Shown here in pieces: positions 40,414-40,789 of a DNA stretch of 40,789 nucleotides. The position numbers were made by a program, and so were the translations under genes. The stretch's first letter is position 1. Each line of letters opens with the position of its first letter. The stretch lies in assembly GCF_003432115.1 (NCBI RefSeq), contig NZ_QWDC01000007.1:1-40789 (forward strand), given 5' to 3'. A model generated the notes under the pieces. That model worked only from the letters and a program-made list of their open reading frames with translations, was not told the DNA's origin and made no database searches. Source of the stretch: Mucilaginibacter conchicola (GTDB lineage: Bacteria; Bacteroidota; Bacteroidia; Sphingobacteriales; Sphingobacteriaceae).

Positions 40414-40614
40414 AGCTTTAAAACCGCTAATTGAGGCAAATGTTTCAAACTACTTTGCCTTCAGGAAATCTGCAAAACAAACAATTCTATTTTCATGGTT
40501 CGAAAAAGACCCGAAGCGCAGGTGCTCTACATCGTTAATTTGTAACGTCATTATGAAACTCACTGTAAATCAAATGATTGATATTTATTGCCTTTAAAAA
40601 GTAGAAAATAGAGA
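40414..40614. other. Intergenic stretch without a credible gene
   Basis: This about 200-bp stretch lies between the small minus-strand gene and the promoter pair at the end of the window. The only open frame (40403-40597, plus) overlaps the small gene and has poor composition. I see no tRNA cloverleaf, repeat or strong hairpin here. Confidence 0.5.
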
Positions 40615-40621
40615 AATAAAG

Positions 40622-40652
40622 TTTGTAAAAACCGAATCCTTATGTACCTTTG
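40622..40652 (+). promoter_or_regulatory. Promoter P1 of a downstream transcript (probably rRNA)
   Basis: TTTG (40622-40625) and TACCTTTG (40645-40652) match the Bacteroidota -33 and -7 elements with exactly 19 bp between them. CAGCCCGC follows the -7 box, and the same block recurs after P2. No protein-coding frame starts within the remaining 137 bp, so a long untranslated or stable-RNA transcript is expected. Confidence 0.7.
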
Positions 40653-40725
40653 CAGCCCGCAAGACGGATAGTTGAGCGGGTTGTACTCTGAGAGTTTAGC
40701 GAAGTAAAAGAAAGTTGAAATAATA

Positions 40726-40758
40726 CTTGACACGAATGGTAAAAAGTTCGCATCTTTG
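40726..40758 (+). promoter_or_regulatory. Promoter P2 of a downstream transcript (probably rRNA)
   Basis: CTTGACA (40726-40732) supplies a -33-like element and CATCTTTG (40751-40758) a -7 box with one mismatch, with about 21 bp between TTG and the -7 box. It repeats the TTTGCAGCCCGC segment seen at P1, about 106 bp earlier. Stacked strong promoters with a TTGACA -33 element are typical ahead of 16S rRNA in this group; that target lies beyond the window and is inferred. Confidence 0.6.
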
Positions 40759-40789
40759 CAGCCCGCGAAACAGGAATTACGGCCTGATA

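Noticed and set aside
40403..40597. Plus-strand open frame of 64 codons near the end of the window
   Set aside because: It overlaps the start of the minus-strand small gene, has no family match and looks non-coding in composition.
40656..40789. Possible tRNA or small structured RNA at the window end
   Set aside because: No cloverleaf, T-loop or CCA-type end is visible; only a 5-bp CCCGC/GCGGG pairing is present.

Overview
The window reads as a chromosomal segment from a Bacteroidota bacterium. It is most like the Sphingobacteriaceae, and Mucilaginibacter or Pedobacter are the best guesses. The evidence is the SusC/SusD pair with an STN-bearing SusC, a FecI/FecR pair, short Bacteroidota lipoboxes, the Hcp (TssD)/VgrG/DUF4280 set typical of Bacteroidota type VI secretion, and promoters of the TTTG-N19-TAnnTTTG type. 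The genus is inferred from sequence style, not from a marker gene. No CRISPR array, insertion sequence, tRNA or rRNA gene was seen inside the window.

Layout. (1) 65-1986 is a minus-strand histidine kinase/response regulator pair. (2) 2111-8153 is a divergent plus-strand operon: DUF4856 lipoprotein, imelysin-like lipoprotein, HTTM (gamma-carboxylase-like) membrane protein and TonB-dependent receptor. This looks like an iron-responsive metal-uptake module, with Fur-box-like dyads just ahead of it. (3) 8187-9940 holds three small minus-strand membrane proteins of unknown function. (4) 10050-19839 (minus) is a type VI secretion effector island: two Hcp proteins, VgrG, a probable cysteine-hydrolase effector, a single-span membrane protein, an unrecognised 273-aa protein, a 1133-aa PAAR-like protein carrying two C-terminal cell-wall hydrolase domains, and a lipoprotein that is the obvious immunity candidate. 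The sheath, baseplate and membrane-complex genes are not here, so this is an accessory cargo locus.

(5) 20129-33807 is a carbohydrate-use region. A GH5 mannanase-like enzyme has its own well-formed promoter. An ECF sigma factor and FecR anti-sigma factor are divergently arranged, followed by SusC, SusD, a surface glycan-binding protein, a strong terminator, then overlapping GH28-like and GH97 genes and a second strong terminator. The enzyme set suggests a plant cell-wall polysaccharide with alpha-galactosyl or pectic features. (6) 33959-35895 holds two stand-alone receiver proteins, a small hypothetical, a Blc-type lipocalin and a doubtful small gene. (7) 36012-38667 is a tandem pair of PqiA-like membrane proteins with a large extracytoplasmic insert, preceded by a 10-bp inverted repeat. 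(8) 38719-40413 is an SDR/DUF2867 oxidoreductase and a small hypothetical. (9) 40414-40789 carries two stacked Bacteroidota promoters pointing out of the window, probably serving a stable-RNA (rRNA) operon downstream.

The most interesting parts are the dual-hydrolase type VI operon with two candidate effector/immunity pairs, the HTTM protein that keeps the His and Lys positions I associate with the vitamin K-dependent carboxylase inside an iron operon, and the duplicated PqiA-like proteins.
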